Below are positions 1 through 7,416 of a DNA stretch of 19,032 nucleotides, piece after piece. Source of the DNA: JAHJQQ01 sp032907525 (lineage in GTDB: Bacteria; Pseudomonadota; Gammaproteobacteria; Thiohalobacterales; Thiohalobacteraceae); NCBI GenBank assembly GCA_032907525.1, contig JAJJPM010000057.1:1-19032 (forward strand). The letters run 5' to 3'. Within the stretch, counting starts at the first letter, position 1. Every line of letters starts with the position of its first letter. Both the position numbers and the translations under genes were made by a program. The notes beneath the pieces are model-generated. The model had not been told where the DNA came from, ran no database searches, and saw only the letters and a list, made by a program, of their open reading frames with translations.

Positions 1-85
1 GGTTTTACATTCCGTGTGCTTCCGTGTGTTTCCGTGGCTGCCTTTCGCCTTTAACGACTTTCGTGGGTTTCGTGGGTTTCGTGGC
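1..85. repeat. Composite intergenic repeat, truncated by the window edge
   Basis: Two adjacent families of short tandem units are visible. At 9-38 the unit TTCCGTG recurs every 9-10 bases and ends in GTGGC. At 59-85 TTTCGTGGG is repeated at 59-67 and 68-76, with a third copy (TTTCGTGGC) at 77-85. Bases 1-38 closely match 8408-8445 between nosF and nosY: the 30-base core differs at four positions, all C/T changes. The matching copy in the nos operon is the right arm of an inverted repeat, so the left arm here probably lies before base 1. The block lies just downstream of the gene ending at 100. Confidence 0.75.
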
Positions 86-99
86 CATACCGGTTCCGC

Positions 100-495
100 T
101 CAGTCCCCGCTGCGCGGTTTGAACAGGGCATCGAGGGCGGCGCGGGCGCGGTCGGCCTCGGTCTGCGGGGTGCCGTCGGCCGCTGCGGGACCGGGGGCGC
201 GGCCGAACAGGGCCTCGAGCTGGGAGCGCGCCGCCTGGGCGGCGGTCTCGTCGCGGGGACGGTAGGCATCGGGGCGCAGCTGGAAATAATCGCAGAAGTT
301 CGCGCGCTGCTTGTCCTGCACCTCTTCGGCGATGGGTTCGCGGCAGTGCTTGGCCTTGGCGGTGTCGTAGAATACGCAGGCGCGGCACACGTGCAGCTCG
401 GCGTGGCAGACCGGACATTCGGCCAGGCGGTGGATGGGCACGGGCACATCCTCCAGCGGTGCGCCGCATTTCCAGCACTCGGGCAGCGTCGCCAT
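100..495 (-). CDS. Small cysteine-rich (zinc-ribbon-like) protein of unknown function
   Basis: 131 residues, predicted cytoplasmic, with no signal peptide or membrane segment. The N-terminal half carries paired cysteines: CWKC near residues 7-10, CPVC near 28-31 and CRAC near 37-40. A further Cys follows near 51, and there is a conserved-looking block ending ANFCDYF near residue 70. This pattern suggests bound zinc or an iron-sulfur cluster. The C-terminal third is Ala/Arg-rich and looks weakly structured. I recognise the layout as that of conserved hypothetical proteins in proteobacteria but know no function. The ATG at 495 is supported by AGGAGG at 501-506, five bases upstream. It is divergent from greB, with a 94-bp shared upstream region. 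Confidence 0.8.
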   Translation of the reverse strand: MATLPECWKCGAPLEDVPVPIHRLAECPVCHAELHVCRACVFYDTAKAKHCREPIAEEVQDKQRANFCDYFQLRPDAYRPRDETAAQAARSQLEALFGRAPGPAAADGTPQTEADRARAALDALFKPRSGD

Positions 496-589
496 ACGGG
501 CCTCCTCACCGACGCTCGTGGCCCCTCATCATAACCCAAGACTTCCGCTGCCGGCCCCGTCCGGCGGCGGACCGGAGACCAGGCCCCGC

Positions 590-1099
590 ATGTCCCGCTA
601 CCGACCACCGCAGCCCAGGTCCTCACCCTACATCACCCCGGAGGGCTACCAGCGCCTGCAGGACGAGCTCAAGGCGCTGTGGCAGCGCCGTACCGGCGTG
701 ACCCAGGCCCTGGCGGCCGCCGCCGCCGAGGGCGACCGCTCGGAGAACGCCGAATACATCTACCGCAAGAAGGAACTGCGCGAGATCGACCGCCGCATCC
801 GCTACCTGCAGAAGCGCCTCCCCGATCTCCAGGTGGTGGACCGGCCGCCCGGCGATCCGAACCGGGTGTTCTTCGGCGCCTGGGTGAGCCTGGAGGACGA
901 GAGCGGCGCCCGGCAGGAGTACCGCATTGTCGGCCCGGACGAATTCGATCTGCGGCGCGGCTGGATCAGCATGGATTCGCCGCTCGCGCAGGCGCTGCTC
1001 AAGCGCGCCCTGGATGACGAGGTGCGCGTCCGGACACCGCAGGGGGAGCGGCACTATTGGCTGACGGGCATCCGCTACCCGGGCGGTGCCGGGGGCTAA
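590..1099 (+). CDS. greB: Transcript cleavage factor GreB
   Basis: 169 residues, close to the roughly 160 typical of GreB. Gre factors insert a coiled coil into the RNA polymerase secondary channel and stimulate cleavage of backtracked RNA. Residues about 13-80 form the N-terminal coiled coil, including GDRSENAEYIYRKKELREID, the Gre-family tip region with the acidic pair that positions magnesium. The second half (VFFGAWVSLED, YRIVGPDEFD, ISMDSPLAQALL) matches the FKBP-like C-terminal domain. FFGAWV and the long basic N-terminal domain favour GreB over GreA. I chose the ATG at 590 because residues from there align with GreB starts. The reading frame stays open upstream to 434, but that extension runs into the divergent gene and is low-complexity. 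There is no strong ribosome site. Confidence 0.93.
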   Translation: MSRYRPPQPRSSPYITPEGYQRLQDELKALWQRRTGVTQALAAAAAEGDRSENAEYIYRKKELREIDRRIRYLQKRLPDLQVVDRPPGDPNRVFFGAWVSLEDESGARQEYRIVGPDEFDLRRGWISMDSPLAQALLKRALDDEVRVRTPQGERHYWLTGIRYPGGAGG

Positions 1100-1166
1100 T
1101 ACCGGCCACCCATTCCATGGCGAAGTTCCAGTTTTAGCGGGCCACCGCGGGGAGTACACTGCGCCC

Positions 1167-1592
1167 ATGGCCGATGAGGAAGATCCCATACTGCGGCGCG
1201 CCGTCGATGCCCTGAAGCGCGGCGATTTCGAGACCTCGTTCGTGCTCACCGAGGCGCTCGCGATCGACGGCGACCTGCTCGCCCAGCATTTTCTCGGCTG
1301 GCACTACCACAAGGGCCTCGGCATTCCGGCCGACGACAACAAGGCCGCCTTCTGGTGGAAGCGCGCCGCGGCGGGCGGCATCCCCGAAGCACAGCAGGGG
1401 CTCGGCTGGGCCTACGAGCACGGCCGCGGCGTCGAGCGCGATCCCGAACAGGCCTATGTGTGGTACAGCCGCGCCGTGGCCGCCGGCGACGCCACCGCCC
1501 GCGAAAGCCTCATGCAGCTCGCGACCCGCCTGAGCCCCGAACAGGTCAAGCGCCTCGAGGCCGAGGCCCAGCTCCCGCCTTCGGACGACTAG
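1167..1592 (+). CDS. Sel1-like repeat protein
   Basis: 141 residues with no signal peptide. Two Sel1-like (TPR-type helical) repeats are visible. The first, around residues 38-73, has the pattern A-x-x-x-LGW-x-Y-x-x-G-x-G and then KAAFWWKRAAAGG. The second, around 74-110, contains AQQGLGWAYEHGRGV followed by a YVWYSRAVAAGD block. A short helical N-terminus and an acidic C-terminal tail flank them. Such repeats mediate protein-protein contacts; no specific partner is suggested here. The start at 1167 is preferred over an in-frame ATG at 1086, because 1086 lies inside the end of greB and 1167 has GGGGAG at 1149-1154 upstream, though at a long spacing of 12. Confidence 0.85.
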   Translation: MADEEDPILRRAVDALKRGDFETSFVLTEALAIDGDLLAQHFLGWHYHKGLGIPADDNKAAFWWKRAAAGGIPEAQQGLGWAYEHGRGVERDPEQAYVWYSRAVAAGDATARESLMQLATRLSPEQVKRLEAEAQLPPSDD

Positions 1593-1767
1593 CGCCCGTC
1601 TCTCCCGCGTCCGTCCCCTCCGCATCAGCGGGGCTCGGAAGCACCCCGCATGCCGCATCGTGAAACGGGTCCACCTGCCGTTCGCTCCCGTGGCGAGCGA
1701 CTATAGTTATGGCGTCGCACCCGGCTGCGTCAGATGCACCACCCGAATGCGCCAAATCCCACACTTT
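1593..1767. other. Intergenic stretch between the Sel1 gene and the nosR promoter
   Basis: No convincing gene. A 6-bp inverted repeat, TCGCTC at 1682-1687 with GAGCGA at 1695-1700, may be a weak terminator for the upstream gene, but no T-run follows. TATAGT at 1702-1707 resembles a -10 element, but I see no -35 partner. Confidence 0.35.
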
Positions 1768-1783
1768 CTTGATACGCGTCAAG
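1768..1783 (+). promoter_or_regulatory. FNR/ANR/DNR-type binding site upstream of nosR
   Basis: CTTGATACGCGTCAAG contains TTGAT-N4-GTCAA, one base from the FNR consensus TTGAT-N4-ATCAA and equal to common ANR/DNR variants. The box is centred at 1775.5. An activator at -41.5 would put the transcript start near 1817. A plausible -10 element (GATTAACT, 1803-1810) and the nosR start codon at 1852 fit that. The arrangement suggests oxygen- and/or NO-responsive activation of the nos operon, as in other denitrifiers. Which regulator binds cannot be told from the site. Confidence 0.72.
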
Positions 1784-1838
1784 GTCGGTTCCGGACCGTG
1801 ATGATTAACTTGCGAACCTGTATCTGCGCCGCATGATT

Positions 1839-1845
1839 GAAGAGG
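1839..1845 (+). promoter_or_regulatory. Ribosome binding site that decides the nosR start
   Basis: GAAGAGG lies six bases before the TTG at 1852. It makes that TTG the best-supported start: the earlier in-frame TTG at 1837 overlaps this site and has no ribosome site of its own, and the later ATG at 1873 has none either. Confidence 0.6.
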
Positions 1846-1851
1846 TTTCCT

Positions 1852-4011
1852 TTGCGCCGATTCCTGCTCCTGATGTGCCTGTTGCTGATCGCCGCGCATG
1901 CCGGCGCCGCCTCGGTCGCCGCCACCTATCCCGCGGCAAAGCGCTTCTTCCCTGACGCGGACCGGTTCACCGACTTCGAGGGAGAGCCCCTGGCCGCGGC
2001 CGCCATGAAGGGCGATCAGGTGATCGGCTATCTGTTCCGCACCGACGATGTGGTACGGATTCCCGCCTACTCCGGCAAGCCGGTCAATCACCTCGTGGGA
2101 ATGGATACCGAGGGAACGATCGTCGGCGTGAAAGTGATCGAGCACCATGAGCCCATTCTGTTGGTAGGCATTCCGGAATCGCGGCTGGACGAGTTCGTCG
2201 ACCAGTACAAGGGCAAGAAGGTCACCGAGCGCATCAAGGTCGGTGCCGGCAAACGGCCCGGCTACGTCAACGTCGACGCCATCACCGGGGCCACCGTGAC
2301 CGTCATGGTCATGAACGAGGGTATCCTGCGCTCGGGCCGCAAGATTGCAGAGTCGCGCGGCATCATCAAGCCGGACGTCACCGCACCGACCCAGCCGGCA
2401 CGAGTGCGCACCGAGTTCTTCGAGAAGCAGGACTGGAAGTTCCTCACCGGCAACGGCGCCATCCGCCGCCTGCACCTGACCCGCGGGGAAGTGGACGGGT
2501 CCTTCAAGGGCACCGAGGCCGAGGGCCTCGAGGATGCGCCGCCCGACAAGGTCAACGACACCTTCATCGACCTGTACTACACCTACCTCAACGCGCCCAC
2601 CGTCGGCCGCAATCTGCTGGGCGAGTCCCAGTACAACTGGCTGATGGCCGAGCTCAAGCCCGGCGAACACGCCATCGCCGTCATGGCCAACGGCATCTAT
2701 TCGTTCAAGGGTTCCGGCTACGTGCGCGGCGGCATCTTCGACCGCGTGCAGCTCATGCAGGGCGGCCGGGAGATCTCGTTCCGCGATCTGGACTTTCACC
2801 GCCTGAACGACGTGTATGCCGAGGGCATGCCCGAGTTCAGCGAAATGGCGATCTTCATCATCCGCGACACCCATGGCTTCGACCCGGGCCAGATCTGGCG
2901 CCTGGAACTGCTGGTGAAGCGCCAGACCGGGCCGCTGGACAGCGTGTTCTCCAGCTTCGGCGGCGAATACGCCATTCCCGAGACCTACATCGAACGGCCC
3001 GAGCCGGTCGCCGCCCCTGCGGAGGTCGAGGAGGCGATCTGGGTCCAGGTGTGGCGCGAACGCAAGTTCCAGATCTTCGTGCTGGTGAGCAGCCTGGCCC
3101 TGCTGACCCTCATCATGGCGCTGCAGGACTGGCTGGTGCGCTTCCCGCGCGTGATCTTCTATCTGCGCACGGGCTTCCTGGTCTACACGCTGTTCTTCAT
3201 CGGCTGGTACATGCTCGGCCAGTTGTCGGTGGTGAACGTGCTCACCTTCATCAGTGCACTCATCACCGACTTCAAGTGGGACACCTTCCTGATCGATCCC
3301 ACCATGTTCATCCTCTGGACCTTCGTCGCCGGCTCGCTGCTGCTGTGGGGGCGCGGCGTGTACTGCGGCTGGCTGTGCCCCTTCGGTGCGCTGCAGAAGC
3401 TCGTCAACGAGATCGCCCGGCGCTTCCGCGTCCGCCAGTTCGTGCTGCCGCAGATCATCCACGACCGCCTGTGGGGCATCAAATACCTCATCCTGATGGT
3501 GCTGTTCGGCATCTCGCTGCAGTCGCTCGGCACCGCCGAACGCTATGCCGAGGTCGAGCCTTTCAAGACCGCCATCACCCTGCGCTTCGACCGCGAGTGG
3601 CCCTTCTTCCTGTACGCCTTCGGTCTCGTGGTGGTATCCGCCTTCAACTGCAAGTTCTACTGCAAGTACCTCTGCCCGCTCGGCGCCGCGCTGGCGGTGC
3701 CCAGCAAGTTCTCGCTGGCGACCTGGCTGCGGCGCCGCCGCGAATGCGGCAAACCCTGTCAGATCTGCGCCAACGAATGCGAGATCCAGGCCATCCACGC
3801 CACCGGCGAGATCAACCTCAACGAATGCCATTACTGCCTGGACTGCCAGGTCACGTACTGGAACGACCACAAGTGCCCGCCGCTGATCGAGCGCCGCAAG
3901 CGTCACGAACGCGCCGGCCGCGCGCGTGAAAAGGCGCGGGAGATGGAAGCGGATCTCGCCGCCAAGTCCGGCCTCGAGGAGATCCCCGTCACGGTAGAAA
4001 AAGGGCGCTGA
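1852..4011 (+). CDS. nosR: NosR, membrane flavin/iron-sulfur protein for N2O reduction
   Basis: About 719 residues, typical of NosR. An N-terminal signal segment (RRFLLLMCLLLIAAHAGA) exports a large periplasmic part. Around residues 140-150, DAITGATVT is the FMN-binding motif whose Thr takes covalent FMN. Residues from about 405 hold several membrane helices. Two CxxxCP motifs (YCGWLCP near 504-510 and YCKYLCP near 603-609) face the membrane. The C-terminal cytoplasmic tail has two [4Fe-4S] sets: C632, C636, C639, C643 and C659, C662, C665, C675. NosR is needed for nosZ expression and probably passes electrons towards NosZ. The start is a TTG, chosen from the ribosome site; numbering follows it. 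nosZ begins 49 bases downstream. Confidence 0.96.
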   Translation: MRRFLLLMCLLLIAAHAGAASVAATYPAAKRFFPDADRFTDFEGEPLAAAAMKGDQVIGYLFRTDDVVRIPAYSGKPVNHLVGMDTEGTIVGVKVIEHHEPILLVGIPESRLDEFVDQYKGKKVTERIKVGAGKRPGYVNVDAITGATVTVMVMNEGILRSGRKIAESRGIIKPDVTAPTQPARVRTEFFEKQDWKFLTGNGAIRRLHLTRGEVDGSFKGTEAEGLEDAPPDKVNDTFIDLYYTYLNAPTVGRNLLGESQYNWLMAELKPGEHAIAVMANGIYSFKGSGYVRGGIFDRVQLMQGGREISFRDLDFHRLNDVYAEGMPEFSEMAIFIIRDTHGFDPGQIWRLELLVKRQTGPLDSVFSSFGGEYAIPETYIERPEPVAAPAEVEEAIWVQVWRERKFQIFVLVSSLALLTLIMALQDWLVRFPRVIFYLRTGFLVYTLFFIGWYMLGQLSVVNVLTFISALITDFKWDTFLIDPTMFILWTFVAGSLLLWGRGVYCGWLCPFGALQKLVNEIARRFRVRQFVLPQIIHDRLWGIKYLILMVLFGISLQSLGTAERYAEVEPFKTAITLRFDREWPFFLYAFGLVVVSAFNCKFYCKYLCPLGAALAVPSKFSLATWLRRRRECGKPCQICANECEIQAIHATGEINLNECHYCLDCQVTYWNDHKCPPLIERRKRHERAGRAREKAREMEADLAAKSGLEEIPVTVEKGR

Positions 4012-4046
4012 AGCGCCATCGGTCAACACAGCAAGCAACCCACGAG

Positions 4047-4054
4047 AAGGAGGT
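4047..4054 (+). promoter_or_regulatory. Strong Shine-Dalgarno site of nosZ
   Basis: AAGGAGGT, a full match to the anti-SD core, lies six bases before the nosZ ATG. It is clearly stronger than the site of nosR, consistent with NosZ being made in excess over the accessory proteins. Confidence 0.8.
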
Positions 4055-4060
4055 AGAGAA

Positions 4061-5923
4061 ATGAGCAAGGATTCCGAAAAGACCGGCGTAACCCGCCGCA
4101 ACTTCCTCGGCGCCACTGCACTCGCCGGCGTCGCCGGAGCCGGTCTCGGCACCGGCATGATGGGCATGACGCCCGCCCAGGCCAAGGAGAACGGCAACAA
4201 GGTGCACGTCGAACCGGGTGAACTCGACGAGTACTACGGCTTCTGGAGCGGCGGCCACTCCGGCGAGGTGCGCGTCCTGGGCGTGCCCTCCATGCGCGAG
4301 ATCATGCGCATCCCCGTATTCAACGTCTGCAGCGCCACCGGCTGGGGCATCACCAACGAGAGTAAGAAGGTGCTCGGTGACAGCGCCAAGTACCTCAACG
4401 GCGATGCCCACCATCCGCACGTCAGCATGACCGACGGTCGCTACGACGGCCGTTATCTGTTCATCAACGACAAGGCCAACACCCGCGTCGCACGCATTCG
4501 CCTGGACATCATGAAGTGCGACAAGATCACCACCATCCCCAACGTGTCGGCCATACACGGCCTGCGCCTGCAGAAGGTGCCGCGCACCAACTATGTGTTC
4601 GCGAACGCCGAGTTCCCCATCCCGCACCTCAACGACGGGCGTGATCTGGAGGACCCGAGCAAGTACCTCACCATGTTCAACGCCATCAACGCCGACACCA
4701 TGGAGGTCGCCTGGCAGGTGATCGTCGACGGCAACCTGGACAACACCGACGCCGACTACACCGGCAAGTATGCCTGCTCGACCTGCTACAACTCCGAGGG
4801 TGGCGTGACCCTGGCCGACATGATGCGCAACGAGCGCGACTGGGCGGTGGTGTTCAACATTCCGCGCATCGAAGCCGCGGTCAAGGCCGGCAAGTTCACC
4901 ACCCTGGGTGACTCCAAGGTGCCGGTCCTGGACGGCCGCCACGGCTCGGAACTGACCCGCTACATCCCGGTGCCGAAGAGCCCGCACGGCCTCAACACCT
5001 CGCCCGACGGCCGCTTCTTCATCGCCAACGGCAAGCTCTCCCCGACCGTGACCATGATCTCCATCGAGAAGCTGGATGACCTGTTCGAGGGCAAGCTGAA
5101 GGACGAACGCGACGTCGTCGTCGGCGAGCCGGAACTCGGTCTGGGCCCGCTGCACACCACCTTCGACGGCCGCGGCAACGCCTACACCACGCTGTTCATC
5201 GACAGCCAGGTCGTCAAATGGAACATGGACGACGCCATCAAGGCCTACCAGGGCCAGAAGGTGAACTACATCCGCCAGAAGCTCGACGTCCACTATCAGC
5301 CCGGACACAACCACGCCAGCCTGACCGAGTCGCGCGACGCCGACGGAAAGTGGCTGGTGGTGCTGTCCAAGTTCTCCAAGGACCGTTTCCTGCCCTGCGG
5401 CCCGCTGCACCCGGAGAACGACCAGCTCATCGACATCTCCGGGGAGGAGATGAAGCTGGTGCACGACGGCCCGACCTTCGCGGAACCGCACGACTGCATC
5501 CTGGTGCGCCGCGACCAGATCCGTCCGATCAAACTGTGGAAGCGCGATGATCCGTTCTTCGCCGACATCGCCGCCCAGGCCAAGAAGGACGGGGTGGTGC
5601 TGGATCAGGACAACAAGGTCATCCGTGACGGCAACAAGGTGCGCGTCTACATGACCTCCTCGGCGCCGCAGTTCGGCATCACCGAGTTCAAAGTCAAGAA
5701 AGGCGACGAGGTGACCGTCTCGATCACCAACATCGACCAGATCGAGGACGTGAGCCACGGCTTCTGCATCGTCAACCATGGCGTCAGCATGGAGATCAGT
5801 CCGCAGCAGACCTCGTCGGTGACGTTCGTTGCCGACAAACCGGGCGTTCACTGGTACTATTGCAACTGGTTCTGCCACGCGCTGCACATGGAGATGAGCG
5901 GCCGCATGCTGGTCGAGGCCTGA
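4061..5923 (+). CDS. nosZ: Nitrous-oxide reductase NosZ (clade I, Tat-exported)
   Basis: 620 residues. It reduces N2O to N2 in the periplasm. A Tat signal with TRRNFLG at residues 11-17 and an AQA cleavage site near 41 marks clade I, as does the adjacent nosR. The beta-propeller carries seven histidines fit for the CuZ cluster: H117 and H118 (in DAHHPH), H166, H309, H365, H416 and H477. Their spacing agrees closely with what I recall for the known enzymes. The C-terminal cupredoxin domain has the CuA set: H566, C601, W603, C605, H609 and M612 (in YYCNWFCHALHMEM). All expected metal ligands appear present, so the enzyme should be active. It follows nosR in the same transcript and is followed by strong hairpins. 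Confidence 0.98.
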   Translation: MSKDSEKTGVTRRNFLGATALAGVAGAGLGTGMMGMTPAQAKENGNKVHVEPGELDEYYGFWSGGHSGEVRVLGVPSMREIMRIPVFNVCSATGWGITNESKKVLGDSAKYLNGDAHHPHVSMTDGRYDGRYLFINDKANTRVARIRLDIMKCDKITTIPNVSAIHGLRLQKVPRTNYVFANAEFPIPHLNDGRDLEDPSKYLTMFNAINADTMEVAWQVIVDGNLDNTDADYTGKYACSTCYNSEGGVTLADMMRNERDWAVVFNIPRIEAAVKAGKFTTLGDSKVPVLDGRHGSELTRYIPVPKSPHGLNTSPDGRFFIANGKLSPTVTMISIEKLDDLFEGKLKDERDVVVGEPELGLGPLHTTFDGRGNAYTTLFIDSQVVKWNMDDAIKAYQGQKVNYIRQKLDVHYQPGHNHASLTESRDADGKWLVVLSKFSKDRFLPCGPLHPENDQLIDISGEEMKLVHDGPTFAEPHDCILVRRDQIRPIKLWKRDDPFFADIAAQAKKDGVVLDQDNKVIRDGNKVRVYMTSSAPQFGITEFKVKKGDEVTVSITNIDQIEDVSHGFCIVNHGVSMEISPQQTSSVTFVADKPGVHWYYCNWFCHALHMEMSGRMLVEA

Positions 5924-5928
5924 GGCCG

Positions 5929-5977
5929 GGAGACCGGGCGACGGCGGCGCACGCGCTCCGTCGCCCGGATCGTCTCC
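5929..5977 (+). terminator. Long GC-rich hairpin after nosZ
   Basis: CCGGGCGACGG (5934-5944) and CCGTCGCCCGG (5958-5968) are a perfect 11-bp inverted repeat around a 13-base loop. An outer GGAGA/TCTCC pair (5929-5933 with 5973-5977) extends the stem across a small 3'-side bulge. There is no T-run, so it is more likely an RNA-stabilising or partial attenuating hairpin than a complete intrinsic terminator. Confidence 0.6.
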
Positions 5978-5982
5978 AGGCG

Positions 5983-6008
5983 GACGGCGCCGCAGGCGCC
6001 TTCCCGTC
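5983..6008 (+). terminator. Second hairpin between nosZ and nosD
   Basis: GGCGCC (5986-5991) and GGCGCC (5995-6000) pair around a GCA loop. An outer GACGG/CCGTC pairing (5983-5987 with 6004-6008) is possible as an alternative extension. It sits in tandem with the hairpin at 5929-5977. TATTCT at 6043-6048 could be a -10 for a separate nosD transcript, but no good -35 accompanies it. Confidence 0.45.
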
Positions 6009-6090
6009 GTGCGGCATGCCCTGTGGAGACATCGAAGGCCGGTATTCTGTCCCATTCGCTGCACTACGACGGACTGATCAGATCTCCCCT

Positions 6091-7416
6091 ATGACGTTCC
6101 CTCTGCGTACCTTCGCGCCGCGACTGCTGCTCGGCTTCCTGCTGCTGGCCGCCCTGCCCGCCCCGGCCGCGGTACCCGCAGCGGAGGAGCTCACCCTGGC
6201 CGCGCAGGAACGGGACATCCAGGCGGTCCTGGACCGGCTGCCGCCCGGCGCCACGCTGCGCATCCCCGCGGGCCGCCATATCGTGCACCTGCACATCCGC
6301 AAGCCGGTCACCCTGACGGGCGACGCGGGGGCGATTCTCGACGGCGAGGGCCACGGCGACGTCATCCGCATCAGCGCCCCGGACGTCACCATCCGCGGAC
6401 TGACCATCGTCAATTCCGGCCGCAATCTCACCCACATGAACGCCGGCATCTTCGTGGAGCGCGGTGCCGAACGCGTCACCATCCGCGACAACCGGCTCGA
6501 CAACAACGCCTTCGGTATCTGGCTGGACGCCTGCAAGGGCCCGCGTGTAATCGGCAATAAGGTGCACGGCATTCCGGAGATACGTTCCCAGGACCGCGGC
6601 AACGGCATCCACCTGTATTCCGTCACGGAGGCCGAGATCCGCGGCAACGAGATCTGGGAAACGCGCGACGGCATCTACATCGACACCAGCCAGAACAACG
6701 TGCTGGCCGACAATCTGCTGCACGATCTGCGCTACGGCGTCCATTACATGTACTCGTATTCCAACAAGGTCATCGGCAACCGGACGTACAATACCCGTAC
6801 CGGCTACGCCCTCATGCAGTCGAAATACCTGACCGTGCTGGACAACGAATCCGACCGGGACAGCAACTACGGCATGCTGATGAACTACATCACCTACAGC
6901 ACCATCGCCGGCAACCGCGTGCACGACGTCCAGGAGGGCACCGGCTACGTCACCGGCGGCGACGGCGTCACCGGAGCCGAAGGCAAGGCGATCTTCATCT
7001 ACAACTCCCAGTTCAACGAGATCCGCGACAACCTGTTCGCCGACAGCGACATCGGCATCCATCTGACCGCGGGCTCGGAGGACAACACCGTCTTCGGCAA
7101 CAGCTTCCTGCGCAACCGGGTGCAGGTTAAATACGTCGCGACCCGCGATCAGGACTGGTCGCACGAAGGCCGCGGCAACTTCTGGAGCGATTATCTGGGC
7201 TGGGACCTCGACGCCGACGGCATCGGCGACAAGCAGTACGAACCGAACGATGCCGTCGACCACCTGCTGTGGAAATACCCCATCGCCCGCATCCTGATGA
7301 GCAGCCCCGCGATCGAGACGCTGCGCTGGGTGCAGGAACAGTTTCCGGTGCTCAAGCCCCAGGGGGTGCGCGACAGCGCCCCGCTGATGCTGCCGCCGGA
7401 GGAGCACGCATCATGA
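6091..7416 (+). CDS. nosD: NosD, periplasmic copper-cluster maturation protein
   Basis: 441 residues. A signal peptide (about residues 1-28, with LLLGFLLLAALPAPAA) exports it. The mature part is a right-handed beta-helix of the CASH/NosD carbohydrate-binding type. It shows many short turns such as VTIRGLTIVNSGRN, ITIRDNRLDNNAFGIWLDA-like stretches, IRGNEIWETRDGIYID and IRDNLFADSDIGIHL. NosD acts with the NosF-NosY ABC transporter in building the CuZ site of NosZ. The ATG at 6091 is chosen because the signal peptide starts there; the frame is open upstream into nosZ, but that part is not homologous. No good ribosome site is seen. Its stop overlaps the nosF start by four bases (ATGA). Confidence 0.95.
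   Translation: MTFPLRTFAPRLLLGFLLLAALPAPAAVPAAEELTLAAQERDIQAVLDRLPPGATLRIPAGRHIVHLHIRKPVTLTGDAGAILDGEGHGDVIRISAPDVTIRGLTIVNSGRNLTHMNAGIFVERGAERVTIRDNRLDNNAFGIWLDACKGPRVIGNKVHGIPEIRSQDRGNGIHLYSVTEAEIRGNEIWETRDGIYIDTSQNNVLADNLLHDLRYGVHYMYSYSNKVIGNRTYNTRTGYALMQSKYLTVLDNESDRDSNYGMLMNYITYSTIAGNRVHDVQEGTGYVTGGDGVTGAEGKAIFIYNSQFNEIRDNLFADSDIGIHLTAGSEDNTVFGNSFLRNRVQVKYVATRDQDWSHEGRGNFWSDYLGWDLDADGIGDKQYEPNDAVDHLLWKYPIARILMSSPAIETLRWVQEQFPVLKPQGVRDSAPLMLPPEEHAS

Noticed and set aside
1..85. Possible CRISPR array at the window start
   Set aside because: The units are 9-10 bases with no unique spacers, and there are no cas genes; it is an intergenic tandem repeat.
434..589. Upstream extension of greB
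   Set aside because: It overlaps the divergent gene's start and upstream region, is low in complexity and does not align with the Gre N-terminus.
1833..1835. ATG at 1833 as the nosR start
   Set aside because: It is in a different frame from NosR and leads only to a short ORF.
1546..4200. Very long open frame on the minus strand opposite nosR (about 880 codons)
   Set aside because: It is a mirror of the GC-rich codon use of nosR; the translation is Val/Asp/His/Gln-biased and resembles no family. The nosR motifs on the plus strand are decisive.
3989..7407. Long minus-strand frames opposite nosZ and nosD
   Set aside because: The same mirror effect. Plus-strand NosZ and NosD have full metal-ligand and repeat patterns.
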